Positions 1 to 9,171 of a stretch of DNA of 64,000 bases are shown piece after piece. This DNA is from Halobium salinum. Lineage in GTDB: Archaea > Halobacteriota > Halobacteria > Halobacteriales > Haloferacaceae. Each line of letters begins with the position of its first letter. Position 1 is the stretch's first letter. The notes below the pieces were generated by a model, which was not told the origin of the DNA, made no database searches, and saw only the letters and a program-made list of their open reading frames with translations. The position numbers and the translations under genes are program-made. The DNA lies in contig NZ_JAODIW010000008.1 in the NCBI RefSeq assembly GCF_026586625.1, positions 553,811 to 617,810 of the forward strand. The letters are read 5' to 3'.

Positions 1-188
1 TCGACGCCGACCACTTCGGTTTCGGGAGCCGCCTCGTCGGCGAGGACGCGCGTGAGTTCGCCGGTGCCGGAGCCGACGTCGACGACGCGCTCCCTGTTCG
101 CGAGGTCGAGGTCGGCGAGAGCTTCGCGGGAGTCCGCCCACATCCCCTCGCGGGTGCGTTCGAGGTAGTCCGCCGAGAAGCGTCGCAC
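1..188 (-). CDS. Class I SAM-dependent methyltransferase, 5' part only
   Basis: Only the N-terminal 62 or so residues lie in the window; the gene runs off the left edge. The reading frame starts at a GTG (188) with residues MRRFSADYLERTREGMW and then shows a Rossmann SAM-binding motif I, VVDVGSGTGELTRVL, followed by an acidic residue region ending VVGVD (motif II). This is the usual opening of a class I methyltransferase that binds S-adenosylmethionine. The substrate cannot be told from this fragment. An upstream alternative start cannot be ruled out because the frame remains open for some codons 5' of the GTG. Confidence 0.75.
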   Translation of the reverse strand, partial: MRRFSADYLERTREGMWADSREALADLDLANRERVVDVGSGTGELTRVLADEAAPETEVVGV

Positions 189-295
189 TACTCGGTGATT
201 GGAGTGGTCGGCGTGAAAACGGCTTCGGGTGCAGTACGGTTCGGGCTTGACGAGGGTTCGTCTCGAGTCCGAATCCGTCGCCGCGGCCGACCCCT

Positions 296-1411
296 CTACA
301 GCTCCGGGAACCCGCGCGCGTACTGCACCGGCGGCTCGACGGCGTCCTCGCGGCCGAGCTTCTTCGCCGCGTTCAGCGTGAAGTAGGGGTCGCGCAGGTG
401 TTTTCGGCCGAGGATGGCGAGGTCGGCCCGACCGTTTCGAACGAGTGCGTCGGCCTGCTCGGCGGTCTCGATGCCGCCGACTGCCCCGACCTTCATCTCC
501 ACGTCGGCCTCGCGGGTGATGGTCTCGGCGAGGGGCACCTGGTAGCCCGGGCCGGCCTGCTCGGGGGCGCTGTCGGGACGGATGCCGCCGGCGCTCACGT
601 CCAGTAGGTCGACGCCGAGGTCGTCCAGTTCCTCGGCGAGGCGGACCGACTGTTCCACGTCCCACGATTCCTCGTCGTCGAGCCAGTCGGTCGCCGAGAT
701 ACGGACGAAGACGGGGTCGCCGTCGGGCCACACCTCGCGCACGTCCGAGACGATTTCTCGGACGAGTCGAGTTCGGTTCTCGAAGCTCCCGCCGTACTCG
801 TCGTCGCGGTCGTTCGTGACCGGCGAGAGGAACTCGTGGAGCAGGTAGCCGTGAGCGGCGTGCACCTCCGCGACCCGGAACCCGGCGTCGCGGGCGCGCT
901 CGGCGGCGGCGACGAACGACTGGCGTACGTCCGCCACGTCGTCGTTGTCCATCCGCCGGGTGGCCGGCGCCTCGCCGTCGTCCTCGTCGTACGGCCACGG
1001 CTCGGCGCTCGGGGCGACGGTCTCCCAGCCGCCGTCCTCGCGAGCGACGGGGACCGAGCCGTCCCACGGGCGGGTCTTCGAGGCCTTCCGGCCCGCGTGG
1101 GCCAACTGGATGGCGGGGACGCCCCCCTGCTCCGAGACGAACTCGGCGACCGGCGCCAACGCCTCGCCGTGCTCGTCCGACCAGATGCCGAGGTCCTCCG
1201 GGGTGATGCGTCCTCGAGCCTCGACGGCCGTCGCCTCGGTCATCACGATTCCGGCGCCGCCGACGGCCCGGGAGCCGAGGTGGACGCGGTGCCACTCGGT
1301 CGCCATCCCGTCGCGGTCCTCACAGGAGTACTGACACATCGGCGACAGCATCACGCGGTTCGGCACCTCGAGGTCTCGAAGCTGGAGTGTGGAGAACAGG
1401 TCGTCGGTCAT
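296..1411 (-). CDS. NADH:flavin oxidoreductase, old yellow enzyme (YqjM-like)
   Basis: A 371-residue FMN-dependent ene-reductase of the old yellow enzyme family, which reduces activated C=C bonds of enones using NAD(P)H in the cytoplasm. The N-terminus carries LSPMCQYS with Cys26, the redox-sensing cysteine position typical of the YqjM subclass. Further landmarks are QLAHAGRK, the substrate-binding pair in EVHAAHGYLLHEFLSP, the NDRDDEYGGSFENR segment, RISATDW, and the C-terminal phosphate-binding region GAVGGI...LAILGRKHLRDP. Length fits the TIM-barrel family. I chose the ATG at 1411; a GTG lies one codon upstream. The physiological substrate is unknown. It is transcribed towards the window edge, alone, with the methyltransferase fragment downstream. 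Confidence 0.93.
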   Translation of the reverse strand: MTDDLFSTLQLRDLEVPNRVMLSPMCQYSCEDRDGMATEWHRVHLGSRAVGGAGIVMTEATAVEARGRITPEDLGIWSDEHGEALAPVAEFVSEQGGVPAIQLAHAGRKASKTRPWDGSVPVAREDGGWETVAPSAEPWPYDEDDGEAPATRRMDNDDVADVRQSFVAAAERARDAGFRVAEVHAAHGYLLHEFLSPVTNDRDDEYGGSFENRTRLVREIVSDVREVWPDGDPVFVRISATDWLDDEESWDVEQSVRLAEELDDLGVDLLDVSAGGIRPDSAPEQAGPGYQVPLAETITREADVEMKVGAVGGIETAEQADALVRNGRADLAILGRKHLRDPYFTLNAAKKLGREDAVEPPVQYARGFPEL

Positions 1412-1512
1412 CACTCGCCGGTTCGAGACGAGGCCAAAAGCGACTGCCGGAGTCGGCGCGGGTTGCCGGTCGGTTCGGACGGCGGCAAGGCGGGCCGGCG
1501 CCGGCGCTGGAT

Positions 1513-2436
1513 TCAGACGTCCGCCCGAACCCCGACCCGCCGGGCCACGTTCGCCGGGGGCGCCTCGAAGTGCTCCGGATGCAACACCCCGGCGAGGTGC
1601 TCCAGCGTGTCGACGAGCCGCGGCCCCGGTCGGTTGACGTAGGCGTTCCCGTCCATGGCGTGCATGCGACCCTCACGAACGGCGGTCAGGTCGTCCCAGC
1701 CGTCGCGCTCCGCCAACCTCGACGCCGACTCGACCGCCCGGTCGAGTTCGTACCCGCAGGGGGCGACGACCAGCGCCTCGGGGTCGAACTCGCACACGTC
1801 GTCCCAATCGTGGCGGCGGGTCGGGTCGCCTCCGGGAGTGAGGCCGTACTCGCCCCCTGCGGTCTCGACCATCCCGGGCACCCAGTGGCCGCCGACCATG
1901 GTCGGGTCGGTCCAGTCGAAGACGAGCGCACGGGGTCGCCCCTCGTCGGCGGCGGCGTCGGCGGCCCGGCGCTCCACCGTCTCGACGCGCTCGCGGAGGT
2001 CGGCGACGAGGTCGGTCGCCCGGTCCTCACGGTCGAGCGCGCGGCCCACGCGCTCGATATCGTCGAGCACGTCGCCGAGGGTGTGCGGGTCGGTCGTCAG
2101 CACCTCACAGTCGAGGCCGGTCGCCTCGACGGCCTCGGTGACGAGCGCGGAGTCGACGGCACACACGTCACAGACGCCCTGCGAGACGACGAGGTCCGGG
2201 TCGGCGGCGCGGAGTGCCTCGCGGTCGAGGTCGTAGACGCCGTCGCCGGCGGCGGCCGCGCCGACCTGTTCGTTCAGGTCCGCGGGGTCGGCGTCGGGGT
2301 CCACGTTCGAGTGAACGACCGTCGACAACTCCGTCGCGGCCGGCGGGTAGTCACACTCGTGTGAGACGGCGACGGGTTCGACGCCGAGGGCGTACAGCGT
2401 CTCGGTTGCCGAGGGGAGGAGGGAGACGACGCGCAT
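1513..2436 (-). CDS. Cobalamin-binding protein, BtuF-like periplasmic-fold
   Basis: A 307-residue protein of the class III substrate-binding fold (BtuF/FhuD type). It begins MRVVSLLPSATETLYALG, the exact style of opening seen in soluble haloarchaeal and bacterial cobalamin-binding proteins that have no signal peptide. Internal motifs are DPDLVVSQGVCDVCAV, LVFDWTDPTMVGGHWVPGMVE, and ALVVAPCGY, followed by a C-terminal MDGNAYVNRPGPRLVDTLEHLAG, all typical of this family. No Tat or Sec signal or lipobox is seen at this start. An in-frame ATG 13 codons upstream would only add a non-conserved leader. No BtuC/BtuD genes are adjacent, so any role in B12 uptake versus intracellular binding is inference. 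Confidence 0.85.
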   Translation of the reverse strand: MRVVSLLPSATETLYALGVEPVAVSHECDYPPAATELSTVVHSNVDPDADPADLNEQVGAAAAGDGVYDLDREALRAADPDLVVSQGVCDVCAVDSALVTEAVEATGLDCEVLTTDPHTLGDVLDDIERVGRALDREDRATDLVADLRERVETVERRAADAAADEGRPRALVFDWTDPTMVGGHWVPGMVETAGGEYGLTPGGDPTRRHDWDDVCEFDPEALVVAPCGYELDRAVESASRLAERDGWDDLTAVREGRMHAMDGNAYVNRPGPRLVDTLEHLAGVLHPEHFEAPPANVARRVGVRADV

Positions 2437-2567
2437 GGTCCGCGTAGGGACGCCGGAGAGAAAAGTGGAGTCCATCCGGCGAGCAGCGGGGCTTCGAGGG
2501 TCGAGGAGTGAACGTTGGCGAGGGACTCGACGCTCGGCTGTCGCGGGCCGACTCCGTCCGAGGGCGC

Positions 2568-3920
2568 TCAGTCGTCACCGCGCCGCCGGAGTGCCGCCGC
2601 GAGCGCCGTTCCGAGGGCCACGAGGGCCGCCGTCACGCCGAAGCCGGGGACCGAGACCGTCGTGTCGCGGCCGTCGTTCGTGGCCCCGCCGTCGGTCCCG
2701 GTCGTCGCCGAGCCGGCGGTCGGCGTGGACGTCGAGGCGTCCGTCGCGGACTCTGTCGGCGTGTTCGTCGGCGCGGCGGTCGTCGTGGACTCGGCCTCGA
2801 CCCGCAGCGTCGCGACGACGCCGGCGTGGTCGGAGGGCCACACCGTCCCGTCGGGGGTGTCGACGCGGTCCGACCCGTCCTCCCCCGTCAGCGTCACCGC
2901 GGTCGGCACCAGCGGCCCGCGGACGAACACGTGGTCGAGGCGGGTGGAGAGCCGCGACCGTCGGTTCCGGAGGTTCGCGTTCTGACAGCATGTCGGCCCC
3001 GGGTCGCCGGCGACGGCCGCGGCGTCCTCGAACGTCCGAGCCAACTGCTGGTATGCGCCGGCGGCGTCGTCCGGACCGTCGTTCACGTCGCCGGCGACGA
3101 CGACCGACTCGCGGTCTTCGAACGCCCCTACGAGCTCTCGAGCCTGCGCCCGCCGGACCGCGGCGTCGGCCGCCTCCAGATGGGTCGTCACGAACGTCGT
3201 CTCCCGGCCGGCGGCCGTCGCGTCCACCGCCGCCCACCCGCGCGGGACCGTCACGGTTCGTCCGTCACGCTTCACTTCGAGCGCCGCGTCGAACCGGCCG
3301 GACCGGGCGTTCTCGGTCGCCACGTCCCCCCGGACGAGCACGGCGTCGCGGTCGACGACCGTGAGCACGGAGAGCAGGCCGTCGACCGCCGCGGGGAGCG
3401 TCACGTCGGCGTTGGTCGCGCGTGCGACCACCTCGTAGTCAAGCCCGCGCTCGCGGAGCGCCCGTCGGAGGACGTTCAGGTAGTCGAAGCGAACCTCGCT
3501 GTCGACTTCGACGCGCACCGCTTCCTGGAGGCCGACGAGCGCCGGCCCGGTCGCCTCGATTTCGGCGGCGATGGCCGCCGCCCGGTGGTCGAACCGGCTC
3601 TCCTCCGCGGTGGCCACGAGGTCGCCCGCGACCCGGTCGAGTTCGTCGTCCTCGGCGTCGTACAGCCGGGTGAGGTCGGCGCCGAGCGCGAGGTTGCGCG
3701 TCATCACGCGCGTCTCGGCGGTGGCGGCAGTCGCAGCAGTCGTGTCGGTCGCGGCTGCGGGAGCACCACTCGTCCCGACGGCCCTCGCGTCGTCGCCCGC
3801 CGCGGCGGCGCGTCGCGACCCCGTCCGCGCCCCGAGAGCGCCGGCGCCAGCGAGTCCGACGGCGCCGGCCCCGAGGTCACGGAGGAGGCGACGCCGGGAA
3901 GGGTGTCGGGACGATGTCAC
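2568..3920 (-). CDS. Tat-exported endonuclease/exonuclease/phosphatase protein with PGF-CTERM anchor
   Basis: A 450-residue extracellular EEP-superfamily (DNase I-like) phosphodiesterase. The N-terminus has a twin-arginine signal (SRRRLLRDLGAGAVGLAG). The body shows the fold's signatures: MTRNLALGADL, LVGLQEAVRV (catalytic Glu), FVTTHLEA, VVAGDVNDGP (the D-x-N motif), RLDHVFV and WPSDHAGVVATL (catalytic His). A Thr/Ser-rich linker follows, probably O-glycosylated, and the extreme C-terminus is PGFGVTAALVALG, a hydrophobic stretch, then RRR: a PGF-CTERM signal, known to be cut and lipid-anchored by archaeosortase ArtA. It therefore acts on the outer cell surface; nucleic acid or phospholipid substrates are both possible. 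Translation probably starts at the GTG at 3920. Confidence 0.88.
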   Translation of the reverse strand: MTSSRHPSRRRLLRDLGAGAVGLAGAGALGARTGSRRAAAAGDDARAVGTSGAPAAATDTTAATAATAETRVMTRNLALGADLTRLYDAEDDELDRVAGDLVATAEESRFDHRAAAIAAEIEATGPALVGLQEAVRVEVDSEVRFDYLNVLRRALRERGLDYEVVARATNADVTLPAAVDGLLSVLTVVDRDAVLVRGDVATENARSGRFDAALEVKRDGRTVTVPRGWAAVDATAAGRETTFVTTHLEAADAAVRRAQARELVGAFEDRESVVVAGDVNDGPDDAAGAYQQLARTFEDAAAVAGDPGPTCCQNANLRNRRSRLSTRLDHVFVRGPLVPTAVTLTGEDGSDRVDTPDGTVWPSDHAGVVATLRVEAESTTTAAPTNTPTESATDASTSTPTAGSATTGTDGGATNDGRDTTVSVPGFGVTAALVALGTALAAALRRRGDD

Positions 3921-3995
3921 GAGTTCCCGTGAGCGACGGACGGTGAAAAACTCGTCGGGGTCGTCGGCGTCGCTCCCCGGCGACCACGACCCGGC

Positions 3996-4880
3996 TCAGA
4001 CCGTCGCCTGCTCCTCGCGGAACTCCTTCACGCGCTCGACGTTCCACGCGAAGCTCTTGCCGTCCTCCGTCGGCGTCTCCAGTACGAACGGCACGTCTTC
4101 GAGGTCGGGGTGGGTGACGAGGGCGCGCATTCCCTCCTCGCCGATGTGGCCCTCGCCGACGTGGGCGTGTTCGTCCTTGTTGGTGCCACACTCGTGTTTC
4201 GAGTCGTTGAGGTGGATGCACTGCAGGTGCTCGAGCCCCACCACGTCGTCGAACTCGCGGAGCGTGTTCTCGACGCCGACCGTCGAGGAGAGGTCGTACC
4301 CCGCCGCGAAGGCGTGGGCCGTATCGATGCAGACGTCGAGGTCCTGCTCGCTCATGTCGAGCACGCGTGCGAGATGCTCGAAGTCGCCACCGAGTTTCGT
4401 CCCGGCGCCGGCGTCCGATTCGAGGAGCACCGTGACGCCCTCGGGAATCTCGAGTTCGTCCAGCGCGCTCGCCGCGTTCTCCAGTCCGCCGTCGACGCCC
4501 GCGCCGGTGTGGGCGCCGAGGTGGACGTTCACGTACTCGACGCCGAGTTTCTCGGCGGCGTCGACCTCCTTCTGCATCGAGTCGACCGACTTCTCGCGCA
4601 GGTCGTCCTTCGGGGTGCAGAGGTTCACGAGATAGGAGGAGTGGATGACCCACGGGCCGTCGAGGTTCTCCTCGGTCTCCCGCCGGAACAGTTCGGCCTC
4701 CTCGTCGTCGAAGCTCGGGTCCTGCCACACCTGCGGGGAGTGGGTGAAGATTTGGCCGCAGTTGCCGTCGATTTCGACCTGTCGATGGACGGCGTTTCGG
4801 ATGTCGTCGTACGGCGGGGACGACGAATCGCTCCCGGTCTTCGAACGAGAGATGGAGACGTGCGCACCGATTCTGAGCAT
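3996..4880 (-). CDS. nfo: Endonuclease IV (AP endonuclease, Nfo family)
   Basis: A 294-residue member of the Nfo family, which cuts the DNA backbone 5' of abasic sites and handles other oxidative lesions in base-excision repair. It begins [13 protein letters not shown], the classic start of this TIM-barrel enzyme. Metal-binding and active-site blocks are visible: [80 protein letters not shown] with HVGEGHIG, and a C-terminal VLETP. Length matches bacterial Nfo. I prefer the ATG at 4880 to a TTG four codons upstream. The gene is monocistronic, with a 0.8-kb repeat-rich spacer upstream. Confidence 0.95.
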   Translation of the reverse strand: MLRIGAHVSISRSKTGSDSSSPPYDDIRNAVHRQVEIDGNCGQIFTHSPQVWQDPSFDDEEAELFRRETEENLDGPWVIHSSYLVNLCTPKDDLREKSVDSMQKEVDAAEKLGVEYVNVHLGAHTGAGVDGGLENAASALDELEIPEGVTVLLESDAGAGTKLGGDFEHLARVLDMSEQDLDVCIDTAHAFAAGYDLSSTVGVENTLREFDDVVGLEHLQCIHLNDSKHECGTNKDEHAHVGEGHIGEEGMRALVTHPDLEDVPFVLETPTEDGKSFAWNVERVKEFREEQATV

Positions 4881-5100
4881 GTCGGAGGGCAAGGAATCGG
4901 GGAGTATAGGGGTGTCGATGGGAGGCCGTTGGGAGAATCGAGCAGGGCCTCTGGCGCGCGCTGGCGGCTCTCTGTGAGCCGCCCCAGTCGTGCGAGGGAC
5001 GAGCGAACGAGGGAGCGGAGTCGTTCGAGAGGCGCTTCGCGCCTTTCGTGATGGCGAGAGACACCAGAGGTGTCTCTCGAACCACGACCGTGTGAGCGAA

Positions 5101-5237
5101 TCGGCTGGGGAGGGTGTGGCGATGCGGTCAGGTAGGGCTCCGAAAGAGGCCGCGTCACCGAAAGCTTCGCTTCCGGTTGCTCGCGAGACCGAAGGTCTCG
5201 TGAGGCAGCACCGCCGAGCGTGCGGGGGTTTCGAGAG
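5101..5237 (-). repeat. Interspersed hairpin repeat, copy C (diverged middle)
   Basis: Read on the minus strand, this segment shares both ends with the copy at 41778-42095. The 19 bases at 5210-5228 match 41783-41801 exactly in inverted orientation, and tcggctggggagggtgtgg at 5101-5119 matches 42076-42094 exactly. Including the flank, 28 of 29 bases agree (5092-5120 with 42067-42095). The middle is different and contains its own hairpins. No coding potential is seen. Confidence 0.75.
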
Positions 5238-5658
5238 CGCTGTATTCCGACTTCATTCCAACCGCGTGACGCCTGACTCAGCTTCTAGAGACGTGCCGCG
5301 TGTCCTGACAAAGTTCGACCAAAGTCGATCAATCTGTAGATGGTGCGAGACCGCCTCTGGCCCTCCAACCTCGTGCAACGTATGCAGAGGGGACGACACA
5401 GAGGCGTGCACCGACCGTGAACTCAGGATAGGCCCACAGTAAGTGTGCCTGCACCCGAGGATTGACATTCCAGTTACCCATGGATTACCCACGGGCAAGT
5501 ACTCTGTGTGTTACATAAATATAGCTATGCGTGGGTGAAATGATAGCATAGCTATTGGGAAGGAGAAGGCCTGCGGTTGTGTCCGAATGAGGAAGACACG
5601 CTCTATCTCTAGGAGCTGAGTCAGACGACACCACCGTGAAACAAAGAAGGTCGCCACC

Positions 5659-5670
5659 GAGTTTATCCCC
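5659..5670 (+). promoter_or_regulatory. TATA-type promoter of the DUF4112 gene
   Basis: The sequence gagtttatcccc is a haloarchaeal TATA-like element centred about 27 bases before the ATG at 5692, the spacing expected for a leaderless transcript. Confidence 0.5.
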
Positions 5671-5691
5671 CCGGACGACCAACCCCGACCC

Positions 5692-6237
5692 ATGACAGAG
5701 GACGAAATCGACCCCGACGACCCCGGCGACTCGTACGACCCGGAGGGTGAGCCCATCGACGTGACCGTCGTCGACAGCGGCGACGACGACCTCGACGCCG
5801 AGTTCGAGGACCTCGATTTCGACCTCCCGGAGACGGTCGACCGCGAGGCGGTCGAGCGGATGCGCACCGTCGCCCGCCTGATGGACAGCGCCGTCGACGT
5901 CCCCGGCACCAACACGAGCGTCGGGCTCGACCCGGTGCTCGGCGCGATTCCGGTCGTCGGCGACGTGGTGAGCGCGGGCTTCTCGCTGTACATCGTCCTC
6001 GAATCGGCCCGCCTCGGCGTCGGCTTCTCGACGCTGCTGAAGATGCTCGCGAACGTCACCGTCGACGTGGCCGGCGGCTCGGTCCCATACGTCGGACCGC
6101 TGTTCGACGCCGTCTGGAAGGCCAACGAGTGGAACCTCGAGATGGCGCTGGAGGAGCTGGCCGAGGCCGACGCCGACGAGGACCTCGACCCGAAGCCCGA
6201 GGCCGTCACCATCGACATCGACGGTCCCGACGAGTAA
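5692..6237 (+). CDS. DUF4112 domain membrane-associated protein
   Basis: A 181-residue protein with a very acidic N-terminal third (many Asp and Glu up to about residue 60) followed by a DUF4112 domain. The domain shows MDSAVDVPGTNTSVGLDPVLG, then AIPVVGDVVSAGFSLYIVL and a second hydrophobic segment ending GGSVPYVGPLFDAVWKAN, which is the GxxPxxGD...PxxGxxFD pattern of the family. Two membrane-embedding hairpins are likely. The function of DUF4112 is unknown. A TATA-like box lies 27 bases upstream. The peroxiredoxin gene 135 bases downstream is in the same orientation but probably has its own promoter. Confidence 0.88.
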   Translation: MTEDEIDPDDPGDSYDPEGEPIDVTVVDSGDDDLDAEFEDLDFDLPETVDREAVERMRTVARLMDSAVDVPGTNTSVGLDPVLGAIPVVGDVVSAGFSLYIVLESARLGVGFSTLLKMLANVTVDVAGGSVPYVGPLFDAVWKANEWNLEMALEELAEADADEDLDPKPEAVTIDIDGPDE

Positions 6238-6372
6238 TCGTCTCTGCGGAGCCGCCCGCCGAGACGCCCGACGACGGGCCGACGGACGGAGCCGTCTCGA
6301 CAGACCGAACGACCCCCGCGTCTCCCGCCGCCGTCGAAAACCCCTTGTCCCCGCTCTCCCTGGCCGTCTCGT

Positions 6373-6975
6373 ATGAGCAAGGGCACGGGTGGGTCCGGGA
6401 GCGACAGAGAGGAGAACGAGCGAGGGGGGCACGGACTGGCGGTCGGTGACCGGGTACCGGACTTCACCGCACCGCTGGTCCGCCCGAGCGGGGGGACCGA
6501 GGACGTCGCGCTGTCGACGCTGCTCGAGGAGGGGCCGGTGCTTCTCTCCTTCTACACGATGGACTTTAGCCCCGACTGCGTCAGCGAGTGGTGTTCGTTC
6601 CGGGACTTCGATTGGTTCGCAAGCGGGGACGACGTGCAGGTGGTCGGCATCAGCAAGTCGGGCCCGCGGCTCCACCGGCAGTTCATCGACCGTCTCGGCC
6701 TCACCTTCCCCCTGTACACCGACCCGAACCTCGACGTCGGCGAGGCGTTCGACGTTGCCTACCGCGCGTTCGGGCTGTTCAGACGCCCTCGGCGGTCGTG
6801 TTTTCTCGTAGATACGGACCGCGAGGTCCGGTACAAGTGGGTCGGCGAACACTGGCTCGACCCGACGCGCGACACGCCGCCGATGGGCGAGTTGTACGAC
6901 GCGATTCAGGCCGAGTTGGACGGGGACGAGAGCGGCGACGGCGGCGACGGCGGGTTCGGCTTCGGCGAGTTCTGA
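6373..6975 (+). CDS. Peroxiredoxin (AhpC/TSA family)
   Basis: A 200-residue thioredoxin-fold peroxidase that would reduce hydrogen peroxide or organic peroxides in the cytoplasm. The domain opens LAVGDRVPDFTAPLV. The active-site loop is FYTMDFSPDCVSEWCSFRD, with Cys69 as the likely peroxidatic cysteine and Cys74 in a position common in the BCP/AhpE-like group. The first proline of the usual P-x-x-x-T/S-x-x-C motif is Thr62 here, a departure from consensus. VVGISKSGPRLHRQF and FPLYTDPN follow, as in the family. The C-terminus ends in a Gly/Asp-rich tail. No thioredoxin reductase is adjacent. Confidence 0.88.
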   Translation: MSKGTGGSGSDREENERGGHGLAVGDRVPDFTAPLVRPSGGTEDVALSTLLEEGPVLLSFYTMDFSPDCVSEWCSFRDFDWFASGDDVQVVGISKSGPRLHRQFIDRLGLTFPLYTDPNLDVGEAFDVAYRAFGLFRRPRRSCFLVDTDREVRYKWVGEHWLDPTRDTPPMGELYDAIQAELDGDESGDGGDGGFGFGEF

Positions 6976-6999
6976 GTCCGACCGATTCGACCCGGCCGG

Positions 7000-7878
7000 C
7001 TACCTGTCGTCCGCCGTTCGTCGCACCCACTCCTCGCTCGCGTACTTCTCCGCGGCCAACTCCTCGGCCCGGTTCAGTTCGGCGTCCGTCCACGACCCCG
7101 CTTCGGCGTCTGCCCAGTCGCCCAGCGCGTCCTCGACGCTCCCGACGGTGTCCGCGCGGGAGGCGTCCGTGTGCTCCTCGATGCCGGTGACGCGCTCACG
7201 GAAGCGTTCGGGGGAGACACCCGGCTCCGAGAAGACGCCGAGGTGTGGCTCCGCCCGGACGGAGTAGGTGAGCGACCCGTGCTGGATGACGGCGCCTCTC
7301 GTCCGGTACTGGGCGTTGCCGGCGACCTTCCGGCCGCCCGCGACGAGGTCGTGGGCCGGGTGGAGCGCCCGGAGGTAGCAGGCCGGGTGGTAGACCGCCT
7401 CGCGCTCCTCGGGGACGAAGTCGGCGCCCACACCGAGCCTGTCGAAGGCGTCCAGCACGGGTTCGAGCAGGAGTCGGTAGCAGTCCATCAGTTTGCCCGG
7501 GAGCTCCGATTTGGGGGCGACTATCGAGTACGACACGTCGCCGAACGCGTCGTGGTAGATGCCGCCGCCGCCGGTCTGACGCCGAGTGACGTCGATTCCT
7601 TCGCGCTCGCAGAAGCGCCAGTCGACGGTGTCGGGGTCCTGTCGGTACCCCATCGACAGACAGGACGGCTCCCAGCGGTAGACGCGGAGGGTTCGGGGAC
7701 CGCCGGCGGCGGCGGTCTCGGCGGCGACCTCGTCGAGGGCCATCTGCATCGGGCCGGGTCGGGACTCCTCTCGAATCAGGCGCCACTCGCGTCCCCGAAG
7801 CCCGTCCGGGGCGGTCGGGCCGTCCCGGGCCTCGGCTGACTCGGTGTCGCCGTCGCCGTCGTCGTCGGTGTCGCGCAT
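7000..7878 (-). CDS. Lipoate-protein ligase family (biotin/lipoate A/B ligase fold)
   Basis: A 292-residue protein of the LplA/LipB/BirA fold, predicted to attach lipoate or octanoate to acyl-carrier domains of 2-oxoacid dehydrogenases or the glycine cleavage H protein. Diagnostic blocks: MQMALDEV, LRVYRWEPSCLSMGYRQD, the RRQTGGGGIYHD motif (R-R-x-S/T-G-G-G), DVSYSIV, and the catalytic-lysine region GGRKVAGNAQYRTRGAVIQHGSL. The first 40 residues are acidic and unrelated to the fold. I chose the ATG at 7878; a further in-frame start at 7905 exists. It converges on the peroxiredoxin gene. Ligase versus transferase activity cannot be settled by eye. Confidence 0.9.
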   Translation of the reverse strand: MRDTDDDGDGDTESAEARDGPTAPDGLRGREWRLIREESRPGPMQMALDEVAAETAAAGGPRTLRVYRWEPSCLSMGYRQDPDTVDWRFCEREGIDVTRRQTGGGGIYHDAFGDVSYSIVAPKSELPGKLMDCYRLLLEPVLDAFDRLGVGADFVPEEREAVYHPACYLRALHPAHDLVAGGRKVAGNAQYRTRGAVIQHGSLTYSVRAEPHLGVFSEPGVSPERFRERVTGIEEHTDASRADTVGSVEDALGDWADAEAGSWTDAELNRAEELAAEKYASEEWVRRTADDR

Positions 7879-8103
7879 AGGTCGGGCTACGGGAGACCCC
7901 CGCAAATCGGTTGCGACGCGGCGGTCGGCCGGAGTGCGGCGGCGCCTGCAGACGGCGTCTGCGGGGCCAGTACGGTTTTGTGCGCTCCGACCGGATTCAC
8001 GGACGAAGAACCCGGGCGCCCGACGATGGGCGTCCGTCGTCGGCCGCTGTGTCTCCGTCCCGCGAACCCGCGAGCCAGCGAGCCGTGCAGCGACTCACCT
8101 ACC

Positions 8104-9171
8104 ATGTCAGAACACGACCACGAACTCGGCGTCATCGGTCTCGGACAGATGGGCGGCAACATCGCGAAGCAGGCCGACGAGAAGGGCATCCGCGTCGTCG
8201 GCAACGCCCCCTCGGAGCACGAGGAGATTCAGGAGCGGGGTATCCCCGTCTACGACCCCGACGAAATGGAGGAGATGGTCGCGGAGCTGTCGACCCCGCG
8301 CGCGTTCTACCTCTCGGTCCCCGCCGGCGAACTCGTCGACGAGACGGTCGAGAAGCTCGTCGAACACTGTGACGAGGGCGACGTCATCATGGACGGCGGC
8401 AACTCCTTCTGGCGCGACTCGATGCGCAGGGCGGAGTACGTCCACGACCACGGCATGTACTTCATGGACACCGGCTCCTCCGGTGGACTCCCCGGCGCTC
8501 GCGACGGCGGCTGCTTCATGGTCGGCGGCCCCGAGGAGGGGTTCGAAATCGTCGAGCCCATCCTCGACGCGCTCTCCGTCGAGGGCGGGCTGGTTCACAC
8601 CGGCCGCTCCGGCTCGGGCCACTTCGTGAAGCTCGTCCACAACGGCATCGAGTTCGGGATGCTCCAGTCCATCGCGGAGGGGGTCGAGCTACTCGAGGCC
8701 GGCGAGTTCGACCTCGACCAGCAGGCCGTCTTCGAGAACTGGAACTCCGGCTCCGTCATCCGGAGCTGGCTCGTCGAGCTGATGGCGAAGGGGCTGGCCG
8801 GCGAGTTCGACGAGACCATCGACGAGCCGCCGGAGAGCCTCGACGACGTGCCGCCGCACATCGAGGACACCGGCGAGGTAAACTGGCTCGTCCAAGAGGC
8901 GTTCAAGGGCGAGACGCCCATCCCCGTCATCAGCCAGTCGGTCATCGAGCTGTTCAAATCGCGCGGCAACCAGGAGCACGCCCCGCGTGCCGTCTCGCTG
9001 ATGCGCCGCGGCTTCGGCAACCACCCGATGGGCGAGGACGAGTACATCGCCGAGGAGCGCCTGACCGGCCGGCAGGAGAACGAAGCCCGGAGCACGCTCC
9101 ACGAACAGGACGACGACCGCGAGGTCGTGAATCCGACTGACCGGGACGTGTTCGAGGACGACGAGGACTGA
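8104..9171 (+). CDS. gndA: 6-phosphogluconate dehydrogenase, decarboxylating (short form)
   Basis: A 355-residue enzyme that oxidises and decarboxylates 6-phosphogluconate to ribulose 5-phosphate. It opens LGVIGLGQMGGNIA, a Rossmann dinucleotide motif, continues with DGGNSFWRDSMRRA, TGSSGG (substrate-phosphate loop), CFMVGG and GSGHFVKLVHNGIEFGM, which holds the catalytic Lys and the His-Asn pair. Length and motifs fit the short GndA type with a highly acidic C-terminal extension. The oxidative pentose phosphate pathway with this enzyme is established in Haloferax volcanii. The ATG at 8104 is preferred to in-frame starts upstream because homology begins there. Confidence 0.94.
   Translation: MSEHDHELGVIGLGQMGGNIAKQADEKGIRVVGNAPSEHEEIQERGIPVYDPDEMEEMVAELSTPRAFYLSVPAGELVDETVEKLVEHCDEGDVIMDGGNSFWRDSMRRAEYVHDHGMYFMDTGSSGGLPGARDGGCFMVGGPEEGFEIVEPILDALSVEGGLVHTGRSGSGHFVKLVHNGIEFGMLQSIAEGVELLEAGEFDLDQQAVFENWNSGSVIRSWLVELMAKGLAGEFDETIDEPPESLDDVPPHIEDTGEVNWLVQEAFKGETPIPVISQSVIELFKSRGNQEHAPRAVSLMRRGFGNHPMGEDEYIAEERLTGRQENEARSTLHEQDDDREVVNPTDRDVFEDDED

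Larger units (their letters stand above)
4881..5691. other. 811-base intergenic spacer rich in perfect small hairpins
   Basis: No convincing gene is seen. The spacer holds the repeat copy described separately at 5101-5237 and a run of perfect inverted repeats: 8-base arms at 4963-4970/4976-4983, 6-base arms at 5030-5035/5039-5044, 11-base arms at 5055-5065/5069-5079 with a three-base loop, and 7-base arms at 5184-5190/5194-5200. From about 5500 the composition turns AT-richer towards the promoter of the next gene (agtttatccc near 5660-5669). Confidence 0.7.
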
